Source of the DNA: Arthrobacter sp. 31Y
GTDB lineage: Bacteria > Actinomycetota > Actinomycetes > Actinomycetales > Micrococcaceae
Direction: 5' to 3'
NCBI RefSeq assembly: GCF_000526335.1
Contig: NZ_JAFW01000001.1
Span: 3,410,001-3,474,000 of the forward strand
DNA length: 64,000 nucleotides
A model generated the notes under the pieces. That model had not been told where the DNA came from. It ran no database searches and saw only the letters and a program-made list of their open reading frames with translations. The stretch's first letter is position 1, and the number at the start of each line of letters is the position of its first letter. Positions 1 to 6,877 of the stretch are shown here, piece after piece. The translations under genes and the position numbers were made by a program.

Positions 1-1
1 C

Positions 2-322
2 GGGTTTACGACGGCGGCGAAGACTTCCGCTGCGACTGCCGCCGTCGCGGCGGGTACCCTAAGCGCACCCATTCCCACCATCTCGGGCGCACAGACGGTG
101 GGCAGCACGCTCACCGCGACTCCCGGCACGTGGGGGCCCGCTCCGGTGACGCTGACCTACCAGTGGTTCCGCGGAAGCACTGCCATTTCGGGCGCCACCG
201 CCCAGACGTACAAATTGGTCGCGGCGGACAAGGGAACTGCCATCAAAGTACGCGTGACAGGCACCAAGACTGCGTACACCACGCTGGCCCGATACTCTGC
301 GGCTACGGCCCTGATCGGCTAA
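2..322 (+). CDS. C-terminal fragment of a secreted/surface protein with an Ig-like repeat domain (partial, 5' end outside window)
   Basis: The reading frame is open from the left edge and stops at 320-322, so only the last ~106 residues are seen. After an Ala/Thr-rich linker comes a domain of about 85 residues with the pattern GTW..PVTLTYQWFR, then AISGAT..TYKL, then DKGTAIKVRVTGTK. This pattern is typical of the tandem bacterial Ig-like modules in large exported Arthrobacter proteins, often behind hydrolase or peptidase domains. Its catalytic or binding partner domain lies upstream and cannot be named. The stretch ends in ATALIG without an LPXTG sorting signal or a terminal membrane segment, so a freely secreted or otherwise held protein is more likely than a sortase substrate (inference). 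Confidence 0.75.
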   Translation, partial: GFTTAAKTSAATAAVAAGTLSAPIPTISGAQTVGSTLTATPGTWGPAPVTLTYQWFRGSTAISGATAQTYKLVAADKGTAIKVRVTGTKTAYTTLARYSAATALIG

Positions 323-399
323 ACAAAAGTTGCCGCCGGGGAACTCGCTTGGTCAGCGGCGGACGATCGTGGCGAGGTTGAGCCTTGCCGTGACCGGCA

Positions 400-708
400 C
401 TACTCGGGCTTGAACGATGACAGCCGGCTGATCCTCCGCCGTGCCGAAGCTATGAGAGGGCGTGCTGCCAGAACGCCTGCCTTCAACGAACCAAGAACCT
501 TGTTGAAGCTGGCTTCGAAGCGGCCTTTGCTTCGCAAGTTTTGCGTCAGTTCCCACGTTGTGCGGACGGAGTGCACGGCGAGTACGACGGTAAAGAGTGA
601 GATCACCAAGCCAGCGATGGAGGCGGCCACGATCATCACACCTGTGATGTGCACCAAGAGGACGGCAGAGATCACAACTGTGTGGGCGTCAAGAAGTTCC
701 ATATTCAT
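400..708 (-). CDS. Small putative membrane protein, unknown
   Basis: A 102-residue ORF with two adjacent hydrophobic stretches (about residues 10-45, rich in V, I, A and L) followed by a basic C-terminal tail (RRRISRLSSF). This is a believable topology for a small integral membrane protein with a cytoplasmic tail. The ribosome binding site is weak (a short GAG-type stretch a few bases before ATG), and the opposite strand also carries an open frame, so it may be spurious. It stands alone between the surface-protein fragment and the HTH/Clp-N pair. No family is recognised. Confidence 0.4.
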   Translation of the reverse strand: MNMELLDAHTVVISAVLLVHITGVMIVAASIAGLVISLFTVVLAVHSVRTTWELTQNLRSKGRFEASFNKVLGSLKAGVLAARPLIASARRRISRLSSFKPE

Positions 709-781
709 TTCTCGTTATGCGGGATGGTGAGTTGGTAGTGCCAGGGTGCGGGAGGCGGCAGCCCGCTACTAGGTACGCGGG

Positions 782-1015
782 TTGCACCTGCAGTTTCGTC
801 TTTATCCTAGCGATGAGCACCTAAAGGTTCGTTGGCAACGCGTCACGAACTTGTCAGAACTCGAGTCAGCGCAGGTCTTTGGAATCCGTGGACTGGTCAA
901 GGTAGCCGGCACGGTAGACGGGCACCCGCTCACTGGAGCCTTGAAGTTCGCCTCAACCATAGCGGCCTGTCAGGCTAGATTGACAGCCGCCGGCTGTCAG
1001 TCTAGCCTGACAGAT
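782..1015 (+). other. Non-annotated stretch with a possible decayed DUF1905-like segment in frame with the downstream HTH gene
   Basis: The frame of the HTH gene stays open upstream to a TTG at 782. Its translation contains GLVKVAGTVDGHPLTGAL, which resembles the core of DUF1905 domains (VRGTVDGxPF type), but the rest does not match a full domain and the segment runs into a long inverted repeat. I read it as a remnant or chance extension, not as part of the HTH protein, because small HTH partners of Clp-N proteins are usually about 70 residues long and an ATG follows at 1016. Confidence 0.3.
968..1012. promoter_or_regulatory. 45-bp operator-like inverted repeat with four TGTCA/TGACA half-sites
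   Basis: Arms 968-988 and 992-1012 are reverse complements over 21 bp with one mismatch and a 3-bp centre. Inside, the pentamer TGTCA or its complement TGACA occurs at 968, 981, 995 and 1008, i.e. with spacings of 13, 14 and 13 bp. The repeat ends 3 bp before the ATG at 1016. It probably binds the small HTH protein encoded just downstream (autoregulation, inference). Confidence 0.7.
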
Positions 1016-1219
1016 ATGGAAGCTGATGATCTCTCCGAGCAGATCCATTCGACAAACCCCGCCGTGGGCCTACGCGCAGTGGGAGCCCTTCACCGCCTGG
1101 CCGAGCAGGTTGAGGCCGTCCATGTAAGGGCGGCCCGCGAGCAGGGGTGGACGTGGGAACAAATTGGTGACGCCTTGGGCGTCTCCCGACAATCAGTACA
1201 CGCAAAATACCGGGAATGA
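1016..1219 (+). CDS. Small helix-turn-helix DNA-binding protein, partner of Clp-N protein
   Basis: A protein of 67 residues from the ATG at 1016. The first half is an amphipathic helix (LRAVGALHRLAEQVEAVHV) and the second half is a clear helix-turn-helix, GWTWEQIGDALGVSRQSVH. This pairing of a short HTH protein with a downstream Clp N-terminal-domain protein (9 bp gap) recurs in actinobacterial genomes; the HTH protein is thought to be the transcription factor of the unit. I prefer ATG 1016 to the upstream TTG at 782, because the longer start would put an operator-like inverted repeat inside the coding region. Likely autoregulated through the four half-sites directly upstream. Target genes beyond its own operon are not known. 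Confidence 0.75.
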   Translation: MEADDLSEQIHSTNPAVGLRAVGALHRLAEQVEAVHVRAAREQGWTWEQIGDALGVSRQSVHAKYRE

Positions 1220-1227
1220 GTTGAGCC

Positions 1228-1680
1228 ATGTTTGAACAGTTTGCCCGCGATACCCGCAGGATCGTGGGGTATGCCATGGAAGAAGCCCGGGGCAGGGGTG
1301 ATAAGCGGCTGGGAACGGAGCACCTGCTTTTGGGCGCGCTCCACGAGCCGGAACCCTCTGCGGTCCTAGGTATCACTCTTGACGATGCTCATGACGCGGC
1401 ATCACGCTTGGATGCCGCTGCGCTGAAGGCTATTGGCCTCGAAACCCGGAATCTCAAGGGGGCAACGATGCCAACAAAGGGAAGGAAGCCGCCGTTCAGT
1501 TCGGGCGCCAAGGAAGTGATGGCAAACATGGTGAAGCAGGCAATAGATCAAAAGTCCCGGCAGATCACTACATCAAACCTTCTGGTGGCGCTTCTGGACC
1601 GTGAAGAACACGATCCTGTGTCTGCTCTCTTAGAAGAGCTAAAGGTGGATAAGGTGGCGGTCCGGGCGCGACTCGGGTGA
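1228..1680 (+). CDS. Clp N-terminal (Clp-N repeat) domain protein
   Basis: 150 residues made of two Clp-N type helical repeats: MFEQFARDTRRIVGYAMEEA followed by GTEHLLLGALHEP in the first, and SGAKEVMANMVKQA followed by ITTSNLLVALLDRE in the second. These are the substrate/adaptor-binding repeats found at the N-terminus of ClpA/ClpC, but here there is no AAA+ ATPase part, so this is a stand-alone Clp-N protein. It follows the small HTH gene by 9 bp and is probably translated from the same mRNA. A role in sensing or capturing damaged protein, feeding back on the HTH regulator, is an attractive inference but is not shown by the sequence. It ends 60 bp before the convergent DedA gene. Confidence 0.85.
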   Translation: MFEQFARDTRRIVGYAMEEARGRGDKRLGTEHLLLGALHEPEPSAVLGITLDDAHDAASRLDAAALKAIGLETRNLKGATMPTKGRKPPFSSGAKEVMANMVKQAIDQKSRQITTSNLLVALLDREEHDPVSALLEELKVDKVAVRARLG

Positions 1681-1739
1681 ACTAAAAAATAGCGGGCTGG
1701 AAAGACCTCAATGACGGGTGCGCAACTTCGATGCCGCAG

Positions 1740-2384
1740 CTATTGGGCGCTTTCCTTGCGCTTCTTGACCCTCCGGATGATGAGCCATACGACGAACGCG
1801 GCGAGCCCTGCATACACGGCGTAATTGAGGAATCGAGAGTACTGGTCAACCAAGTGATATTGCTTGCCGAGAAGTGCTCCCGCACCAATGAGCAGGGCAT
1901 TCCATACGCCCGTCCCCGCGACGGTAAAGATGCTGAACGTCACCAGGTTCATGCGTTCGGCACCTGCCGGGAGGGAGATGAGACTGCGCACGCCGGGAAG
2001 CAGCCGACCAAAGAAGATGGCGGACTTGCCGTGGCGTTCGAACCATTCGGCGGCTTTCTCGAAATCTTCCCGATCAACCAGGGGCAGTTTTGAAAGTAGC
2101 TTAATGGACCTCTCCAGCCCCACCTTGTAGCCCAGCCAGTACAGGAGCATCGCTCCGGCGTAGGCGCCCAGTGTGCTGGTGACAAACACCAGGATCAGGT
2201 TAATGCCGCCCTGCTGGGTGAGGAATCCGGCCAGTGGGAGGATCACCTCACTGGGAATGGGCGGAAACACGGTCTCCAGAAGCGTTAGCAAGCCCACGCC
2301 CCATTCACCAAGGGCCTCGATGACCTGCGCAGCGATTCCCACAATCCCGGTTAACTCATCGGCTGCAGCGGTCGCCTTGAGCAA
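1740..2384 (-). CDS. DedA family (VTT/SNARE-associated) membrane protein
   Basis: 214 residues with the DedA/VTT signature: an N-terminal re-entrant/TM region with ETVFPPIPSEVILPLAGFL, a central soluble loop, and the conserved F.GRLLPGVRSLISLPAGAERM segment with its essential arginines, then two C-terminal TM helices and a short basic tail. DedA proteins are inner-membrane undecaprenyl-phosphate or phospholipid flippase-like transporters needed for envelope homeostasis. Length is normal for the family. The gene reads away from the LacI operon, whose terminator-like hairpin lies between them (2462-2494), and converges on the Clp-N gene. Confidence 0.9.
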   Translation of the reverse strand: MLKATAAADELTGIVGIAAQVIEALGEWGVGLLTLLETVFPPIPSEVILPLAGFLTQQGGINLILVFVTSTLGAYAGAMLLYWLGYKVGLERSIKLLSKLPLVDREDFEKAAEWFERHGKSAIFFGRLLPGVRSLISLPAGAERMNLVTFSIFTVAGTGVWNALLIGAGALLGKQYHLVDQYSRFLNYAVYAGLAAFVVWLIIRRVKKRKESAQ

Positions 2385-2461
2385 GCTGATCAGGTCGATC
2401 TCCGTTCATGAAGGACGCTCCCGTAAACGACTGAAGCGCAGCAAAGCTGACGTATCCATGG

Positions 2462-2494
2462 GGAAGCCCAGTGATGGGGGACCACTGGGCTTCC
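2462..2494 (-). terminator. Terminator-like hairpin at the end of the levan operon
   Basis: A perfect 12-bp inverted repeat (arms 2462-2473 and 2483-2494, GGAAGCCCAGTG type) with a 9-nt loop lies 56 bp beyond the lacI stop codon. There is no clear T run, which is usual for many actinobacterial terminators. It separates the levan operon from dedA. Confidence 0.65.
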
Positions 2495-2549
2495 ACCTCA
2501 ACGCTATGCCCATCCACGTCCGCGAGCAACAAGCAATGTCAACAGGTTT

Positions 2550-3629
2550 TTAGGCTGGTGAGTGCACTGCCACAGAGGCGCGCTCGACTGCAGGGCAGGC
2601 AATCTTCACCGCAGAATCGAGAGGCGCCGCATCCAGGCCCAGCAGCATTCGAACACCCGCAGCGCCAAGCTCGTAGTGGGGTAGTGACACCGTTGAAAGT
2701 GGAGGTCGCAGGTGGGCCGCGATGACTTCCTGGTTGTCGAAACCCACCACGGCTATGTCATCTGGAATGGAGAGGCCGTTCTCCCTCAAGCCATCGTAAA
2801 GGCCCATCGCCATCCGGTCGTTGTAGCAATAGACGGCACTGACCTTGAGCTTGAGCAGGTCATCGGTGGCGCCGTAGCCACCTTCCTGATCCGGGTAGGC
2901 TTCGAGCACCAAATCGGGGTCAAATGGTACTCCGGCGCCCTCGAGTGCGGACTTGTAGCCCTGGAGACGACCATCCTTGGCAGGTGCGGGGGTGGTGGTG
3001 TTGATGAAGGCGATTCGCCGGTGGCCTTCGCGAAGCAGGATTTCCGTGGCTGACTGTCCGCCTTGTGCCTCATCAGGTACTACGGCGCGGGCGGCACCGG
3101 CCTCGGGGGAGAAACAGTTGACCAGGACAAAGTCTGCCTCGCGAAGGGTCTCCGGGACATCAGTGGGGCGGTGGAACCACGTTGAGTACAGGATGCCGCG
3201 TACTTTGTATTCCAGCATCATGGCGATTGCGTCTTGTTCGAGGTCTTTGTTGCCTTCGGTGTTGGCGATCAGCAAAGCGTAACCGTGTTTCCATGCTTCA
3301 TCCTGAGCCCCATGGATGATCTGGCCGGCGAAGGGCGTGGTGGCAACGCCGTCGGCTACCAAACCGATGAATTTCGAGGTTCCGCTGACCAACGTTTTGG
3401 CCATGGCATTCGGGCGGTAGCCCAGCTTGGATATGGCCTCCGTGACCCGTTGACGCGTCTCATCAGCGATGCGCGCGTTCTTCTTTTTGTTGATGACCAA
3501 CGAGACTGTGGCAGTGGAAACACCAGCCAATTCAGCGACTTCGCGGAGGGTCACCGGATGAGCGCGGTCCGCTCTGGCATGAATGTCTGGGCCGGCCCCG
3601 TTGCCTGAATTTTTCTCCTGCGAAATCAT
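2550..3629 (-). CDS. LacI family transcriptional regulator of the levan/fructan operon
   Basis: About 359 residues from the ATG at 3629, which has a strong GGAGG 4 bp upstream. A longer form starts at 3671 and overlaps the permease stop by 4 bp (ATGA), so either start is possible. The N-terminus holds the LacI DNA-binding domain (TLREVAELAGVSTATVSLVI plus hinge helix YRPNAMAKTLVSG). The remainder is a periplasmic-binding-protein-like sensor that ends with FDNQEVIAAHLRPPLSTV. It is the last gene of an operon with two permeases, a lipoprotein and a GH32 enzyme. The three identical-type operators in the 8.33-8.43 kb promoter region have the central CG and AAxCGxTT symmetry expected of LacI sites, so it most likely represses both directions until a fructo-oligosaccharide or dianhydride binds (inference). 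Confidence 0.9.
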   Translation of the reverse strand: MISQEKNSGNGAGPDIHARADRAHPVTLREVAELAGVSTATVSLVINKKKNARIADETRQRVTEAISKLGYRPNAMAKTLVSGTSKFIGLVADGVATTPFAGQIIHGAQDEAWKHGYALLIANTEGNKDLEQDAIAMMLEYKVRGILYSTWFHRPTDVPETLREADFVLVNCFSPEAGAARAVVPDEAQGGQSATEILLREGHRRIAFINTTTPAPAKDGRLQGYKSALEGAGVPFDPDLVLEAYPDQEGGYGATDDLLKLKVSAVYCYNDRMAMGLYDGLRENGLSIPDDIAVVGFDNQEVIAAHLRPPLSTVSLPHYELGAAGVRMLLGLDAAPLDSAVKIACPAVERASVAVHSPA

Positions 3630-3667
3630 CTGTCCTCCGTCTGGAGTATATCCGTCTGCCGTGGCCG

Positions 3668-4570
3668 TCATCCCTTATTCGCCCCGCTTTCCAAGCCTTG
3701 AATCATGGCTTTGTTCAGGACGAGGAACACCAGGAGCAAGGGAGTGATGGTCACGCACACCGCAGCAAACGTGGCGGTCCAATCCACCTTTCCCATGGCA
3801 CCGATGTAATTTTGCAAGCCCAGTGGAATGGTCTTCAGGTCCTCTGACAGGACAAAGGTGTTGGCGAAGATGAAGTCGTTCCAAATGAAGATGCTGTTCA
3901 CTAGGACAACTGTGACCACGGTGTTGAGTGACAGCGGCAGGGTGATCAGTCCAAAAATCCTGTAGGGTCCGGCGCCATCCAAGGACGCGGCCTCGTACGT
4001 TTCACGCGGAATGTATTCGAAGAAGGATGAGAACAGATAGATGGACATGGGCAGGGCGAAACCGGCCAGGGGGATGATCATGGACTGATAGGTGTCCAGC
4101 AGGTTCACGGCGGAGTAGTCGATGAACAGGGGGACCAATGCGATCTGAACCGGAACAATGATCCCTATCAGGAACAAGGCACGGACGAAGCGGCTCAGCC
4201 GGAATCCCAGGACCTGAATGGCGTAGGCGGCCATCATGCCGAACAACACAATGAGGATGTTGGCGCCCATGGTGACAATGAAACTGTTCAGGATGTTCCG
4301 GCCCAAATCGCCAGTTTCGAAGGCCCTCGCGTAGTTTTCCCACGTCAACGAACTGGGAAGTGCGAATGGATCACCGGTTGCAAAGTCGTGTTCTGTCCGC
4401 AGGCTGGTAAGGAACAGCCAGGCGAGCGGGTAGACCTGAACGATCACGATGAGCATGATCAGCACCCGCGAGAATGTCCGGTACAGGCTGGGCTTGCGCC
4501 GGCGTCGTTGTTGAACCGGCGAGGATGGAGCTGACGCGCGCGGGGTAGACGGGGCTGTCTGGGTGATCAT
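3668..4570 (-). CDS. ABC sugar transporter permease (MalG/CUT1 type)
   Basis: 300 residues from the ATG at 4570, which overlaps the stop of the preceding permease by 4 bp (ATGA); a longer frame to 4852 has no support. Six TM segments are seen, with the N-terminal SRVLIMLIVIVQVYPLAWLF helix after a basic Pro/Arg/Ser-rich tail. The EAA loop reads ETYEAASLDGAGPYRIFGLI, the contact site for the shared ATPase. No ATPase is encoded in the operon, which is normal for actinobacterial CUT1 systems using a common MsiK-type ATPase elsewhere. Works with the permease and lipoprotein upstream to import the levan breakdown product. Confidence 0.9.
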   Translation of the reverse strand: MITQTAPSTPRASAPSSPVQQRRRRKPSLYRTFSRVLIMLIVIVQVYPLAWLFLTSLRTEHDFATGDPFALPSSLTWENYARAFETGDLGRNILNSFIVTMGANILIVLFGMMAAYAIQVLGFRLSRFVRALFLIGIIVPVQIALVPLFIDYSAVNLLDTYQSMIIPLAGFALPMSIYLFSSFFEYIPRETYEAASLDGAGPYRIFGLITLPLSLNTVVTVVLVNSIFIWNDFIFANTFVLSEDLKTIPLGLQNYIGAMGKVDWTATFAAVCVTITPLLLVFLVLNKAMIQGLESGANKG

Positions 4571-5448
4571 GAATCTGCTTTCCGCTTGAGCATGAACAAG
4601 ATGAGGCCGACGGCGACGAGGCACTCGATCACGATGAACACGGAGATGGTACTTGCGTAGCCGAAGTCCGTACTGGTGAAGGCTGTCTTGTACATGTAGG
4701 TGGTGAGCAGTTCGGAGGACTGCCCGGGGCCACCGTTGGTCATGAGGTACGGGATATCGAAACCGCGCAGGCCGTAGGTGGTGGCCATGATGGTGGTGGT
4801 GATCCACACGGGACGTATATAGGGGAACCGGATCTTGGTGAAGAGTGTCCACTTCGAGGCGCCGTCCAGCACGGCGGCTTCTTCCAGCTCCTTGGGCACG
4901 GCGATCAGTGCAGCGTAGATGATGAGCATGTAAAGCCCCGTGAACCGCCAGCCTTCAGGGGCGGACACGGCTGCCAGCACGGTGTTCACGTCCGAGAGCC
5001 ACGCCCGCTCAAGGGACCCCAAACCCACCCAATGCAGCAGCTGGTTCAACAGGCCAACCGGATCAATGGAGTAGATGCGGACAAAGAGGAACGCGATTGC
5101 GACGGTAGAGATCACCGCTGGCAGCAGATACAGGGTTTTGATGAGTTCCCGGCCTCGGCGCAAGGATGTGAGCAAACTGGCTACAAGCAGTGCTCCGCCA
5201 AGTTGCAGCACCAGGCAGATGGCCAGGTAGAGGAGTGCGTTGAAGAAGGACCTCCAGAAAATATCGTCCGCTGTGAGCATCCGGACGTAGTTTTCGAGCC
5301 CAACGAACTCCATCTCGCTGATGCCGTTCCAAGAGAAGAAGCTCAGGAACAGCGATTGAAGAATCGGGAACAGTACTGCTGCGCAGTAGAGCAGCAGGGG
5401 TGGAAGCAGGAAGACCAGGACTGAGGTCCTTGACCTGTTGGGAAGCAT
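4567..5448 (-). CDS. ABC sugar transporter permease (MalF/CUT1 type)
   Basis: 293 residues, six TM segments (first: VLVFLLPPLLLYCAAVLFPI), with the EAA-type loop ELEEAAVLDGASKWTLFTKI about two thirds along. It is the MalF-like half of the importer and is translationally coupled to the MalG-like half downstream (4-bp overlap). It lies 46 bp after the lipoprotein gene, with a strong GC hairpin in the gap that may lower its level relative to the binding protein. Substrate is inferred from the flanking fructan enzymes, not from the permease sequence itself. Confidence 0.9.
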   Translation of the reverse strand: MLPNRSRTSVLVFLLPPLLLYCAAVLFPILQSLFLSFFSWNGISEMEFVGLENYVRMLTADDIFWRSFFNALLYLAICLVLQLGGALLVASLLTSLRRGRELIKTLYLLPAVISTVAIAFLFVRIYSIDPVGLLNQLLHWVGLGSLERAWLSDVNTVLAAVSAPEGWRFTGLYMLIIYAALIAVPKELEEAAVLDGASKWTLFTKIRFPYIRPVWITTTIMATTYGLRGFDIPYLMTNGGPGQSSELLTTYMYKTAFTSTDFGYASTISVFIVIECLVAVGLILFMLKRKADS

Positions 5449-5461
5449 GGTGGGCCTTTCG

Positions 5462-5486
5462 GGCGGGGGCCTTGGGAGCCCCCGCC
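5462..5486 (-). promoter_or_regulatory. GC-rich intercistronic hairpin between binding protein and permease genes
   Basis: Arms 5462-5470 and 5478-5486 (GGCGGGGGC and its complement) form a perfect 9-bp stem with a 7-nt loop. It lies directly after the lipoprotein stop codon. Such hairpins often act as partial terminators or 3'-end protectors that make the binding protein more abundant than the permeases (established for other ABC operons; inferred here). Confidence 0.6.
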
Positions 5487-5494
5487 GCTTCGGT

Positions 5495-6832
5495 TTACTT
5501 GAAGAACTTGGGGGCGTTCTGCTTGATGGCGTCGTCCATGGTCTTGGTGAACTGTTCGGGCGTGATGTTGCCCTGGACTAGGAGAACGAGTTCCTGCTGC
5601 AGCCTGCCGTTGGTGGTGGGGTCAAGCTGGGTATCCCATGGCATGGCTTGCTTGCCCCCAAGGGTGTTGGCCGTTTCGAGCGCTTTCTTGTACAGCGGAG
5701 TCGCGTTCCCGGGGATGGCAGTTTGCACGTTGGTGGTGGGGGAGAGGGCGCCGGTGGCGGCATACTCGGCCGGGTACTTCTCCAAGGCGAACTTCAGGAA
5801 GTCACTCACCAGCGGATCGTAGGTTTTGGAGTTCACTGCCATGCCAATGCCGGAGGGGGAGACGAACTCGTTGGCGGAGGTCACCGAACCTTCGGTGGTG
5901 GGCAACGTGAAGAAATCGATGTCGTTCCGGACCTCGGAGTTGAGCTTGTCGGTGGCGAGGCTCGGAAGTTCCCACGTGCCGATGTTGTACATGGCGGCTT
6001 GCCCCGAGGTGAACTGGTTCTGCGCATCCGAGTAACCCTGCGCGGAGAAGCCCTCCTGGAAGCATTGGGCCTTGCCGAGGTCGGCCATCCAGGTCACGGT
6101 CTTCTGGCCGGCGTCGTCCGCAAACGATGCCTCGCCTTTCCTCAGCTTCTGCACGAAGTCCGGTCCCGCTTCACGGAACGGCTGGTACGCAACGTAGCGT
6201 TCCAGCGGCCACTGGTCCTGCCCGTCGATGGCGATCGGGGTGATCCCCGCATTCCGCAGGGCAGTGCACATGGCGGGAACGTCATCGAGGGACTTCGGCA
6301 CGGAAACACCGGCCTTTTCGAACAATGCTTTGTTGTACCAGATGAATTCGAGCTCGAACTGGAACGGAATCATGTACAGGGAGCCGTCGTCGAAGCGCTG
6401 GTAGTCCAGGGCGCCGGGGCGGTAGTCGTCATAGACGTCCAGTGATTTCAGGAGCTTGTCCGCCTCCACCATTTTTCCTTGCTTGGCAAGTTCCTGAGCG
6501 AAGGGGGTGGCATCGGTGTCGAACAATTCCGGCAGCTTGTTGGCTGCGGCCAGGGTTTCGAGTTTTTGAATGTAGGAGGGCCGGTCCGGGGTGGTGATGA
6601 GGTTCAGTGCAAAGCCTGGGTGGTCCTTGGCGTAGTCGTCCGCGAGCTTTTTCATGATGTTGATGACAGCTCCGTCGGCGGGCCTGGAGAGCAGCCATGA
6701 TATTTCGCGGGGTTTGATCTCCCCGGTGGGGCTGACGTTTGACGGGTCAGTGGCAGCACCTCCGCCGCCACAAGCTGTCAAAGCCAAGGCGGCGGCGGCT
6801 GCGACGGCGGCAGCACGGAGTAGTTTCTTCAT
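5495..6832 (-). CDS. Extracellular solute-binding lipoprotein (sugar ABC transporter, family 1)
   Basis: 445 residues. A signal peptide with a lipobox LTAC places the modified cysteine at residue 21, so the mature protein is membrane-anchored outside the cell. The rest fits family 1 solute-binding proteins: KLADDYAKDHPGFALNLIT near the N-terminus, LPELFDTDATPFAQELAKQG, and the GQAAMYNIGTWELP signature in the middle. It is the second gene of the operon, 45 bp after the GH32 gene. As the specificity subunit it should bind what the exported levan enzyme releases, probably a difructose dianhydride or short fructan; this is inferred from context. Confidence 0.9.
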   Translation of the reverse strand: MKKLLRAAAVAAAAALALTACGGGGAATDPSNVSPTGEIKPREISWLLSRPADGAVINIMKKLADDYAKDHPGFALNLITTPDRPSYIQKLETLAAANKLPELFDTDATPFAQELAKQGKMVEADKLLKSLDVYDDYRPGALDYQRFDDGSLYMIPFQFELEFIWYNKALFEKAGVSVPKSLDDVPAMCTALRNAGITPIAIDGQDQWPLERYVAYQPFREAGPDFVQKLRKGEASFADDAGQKTVTWMADLGKAQCFQEGFSAQGYSDAQNQFTSGQAAMYNIGTWELPSLATDKLNSEVRNDIDFFTLPTTEGSVTSANEFVSPSGIGMAVNSKTYDPLVSDFLKFALEKYPAEYAATGALSPTTNVQTAIPGNATPLYKKALETANTLGGKQAMPWDTQLDPTTNGRLQQELVLLVQGNITPEQFTKTMDDAIKQNAPKFFK

Positions 6833-6877
6833 TGCGGCAATCTCCCTTGATTGGAACAGAGGTTGGGGTGGGGGTAT

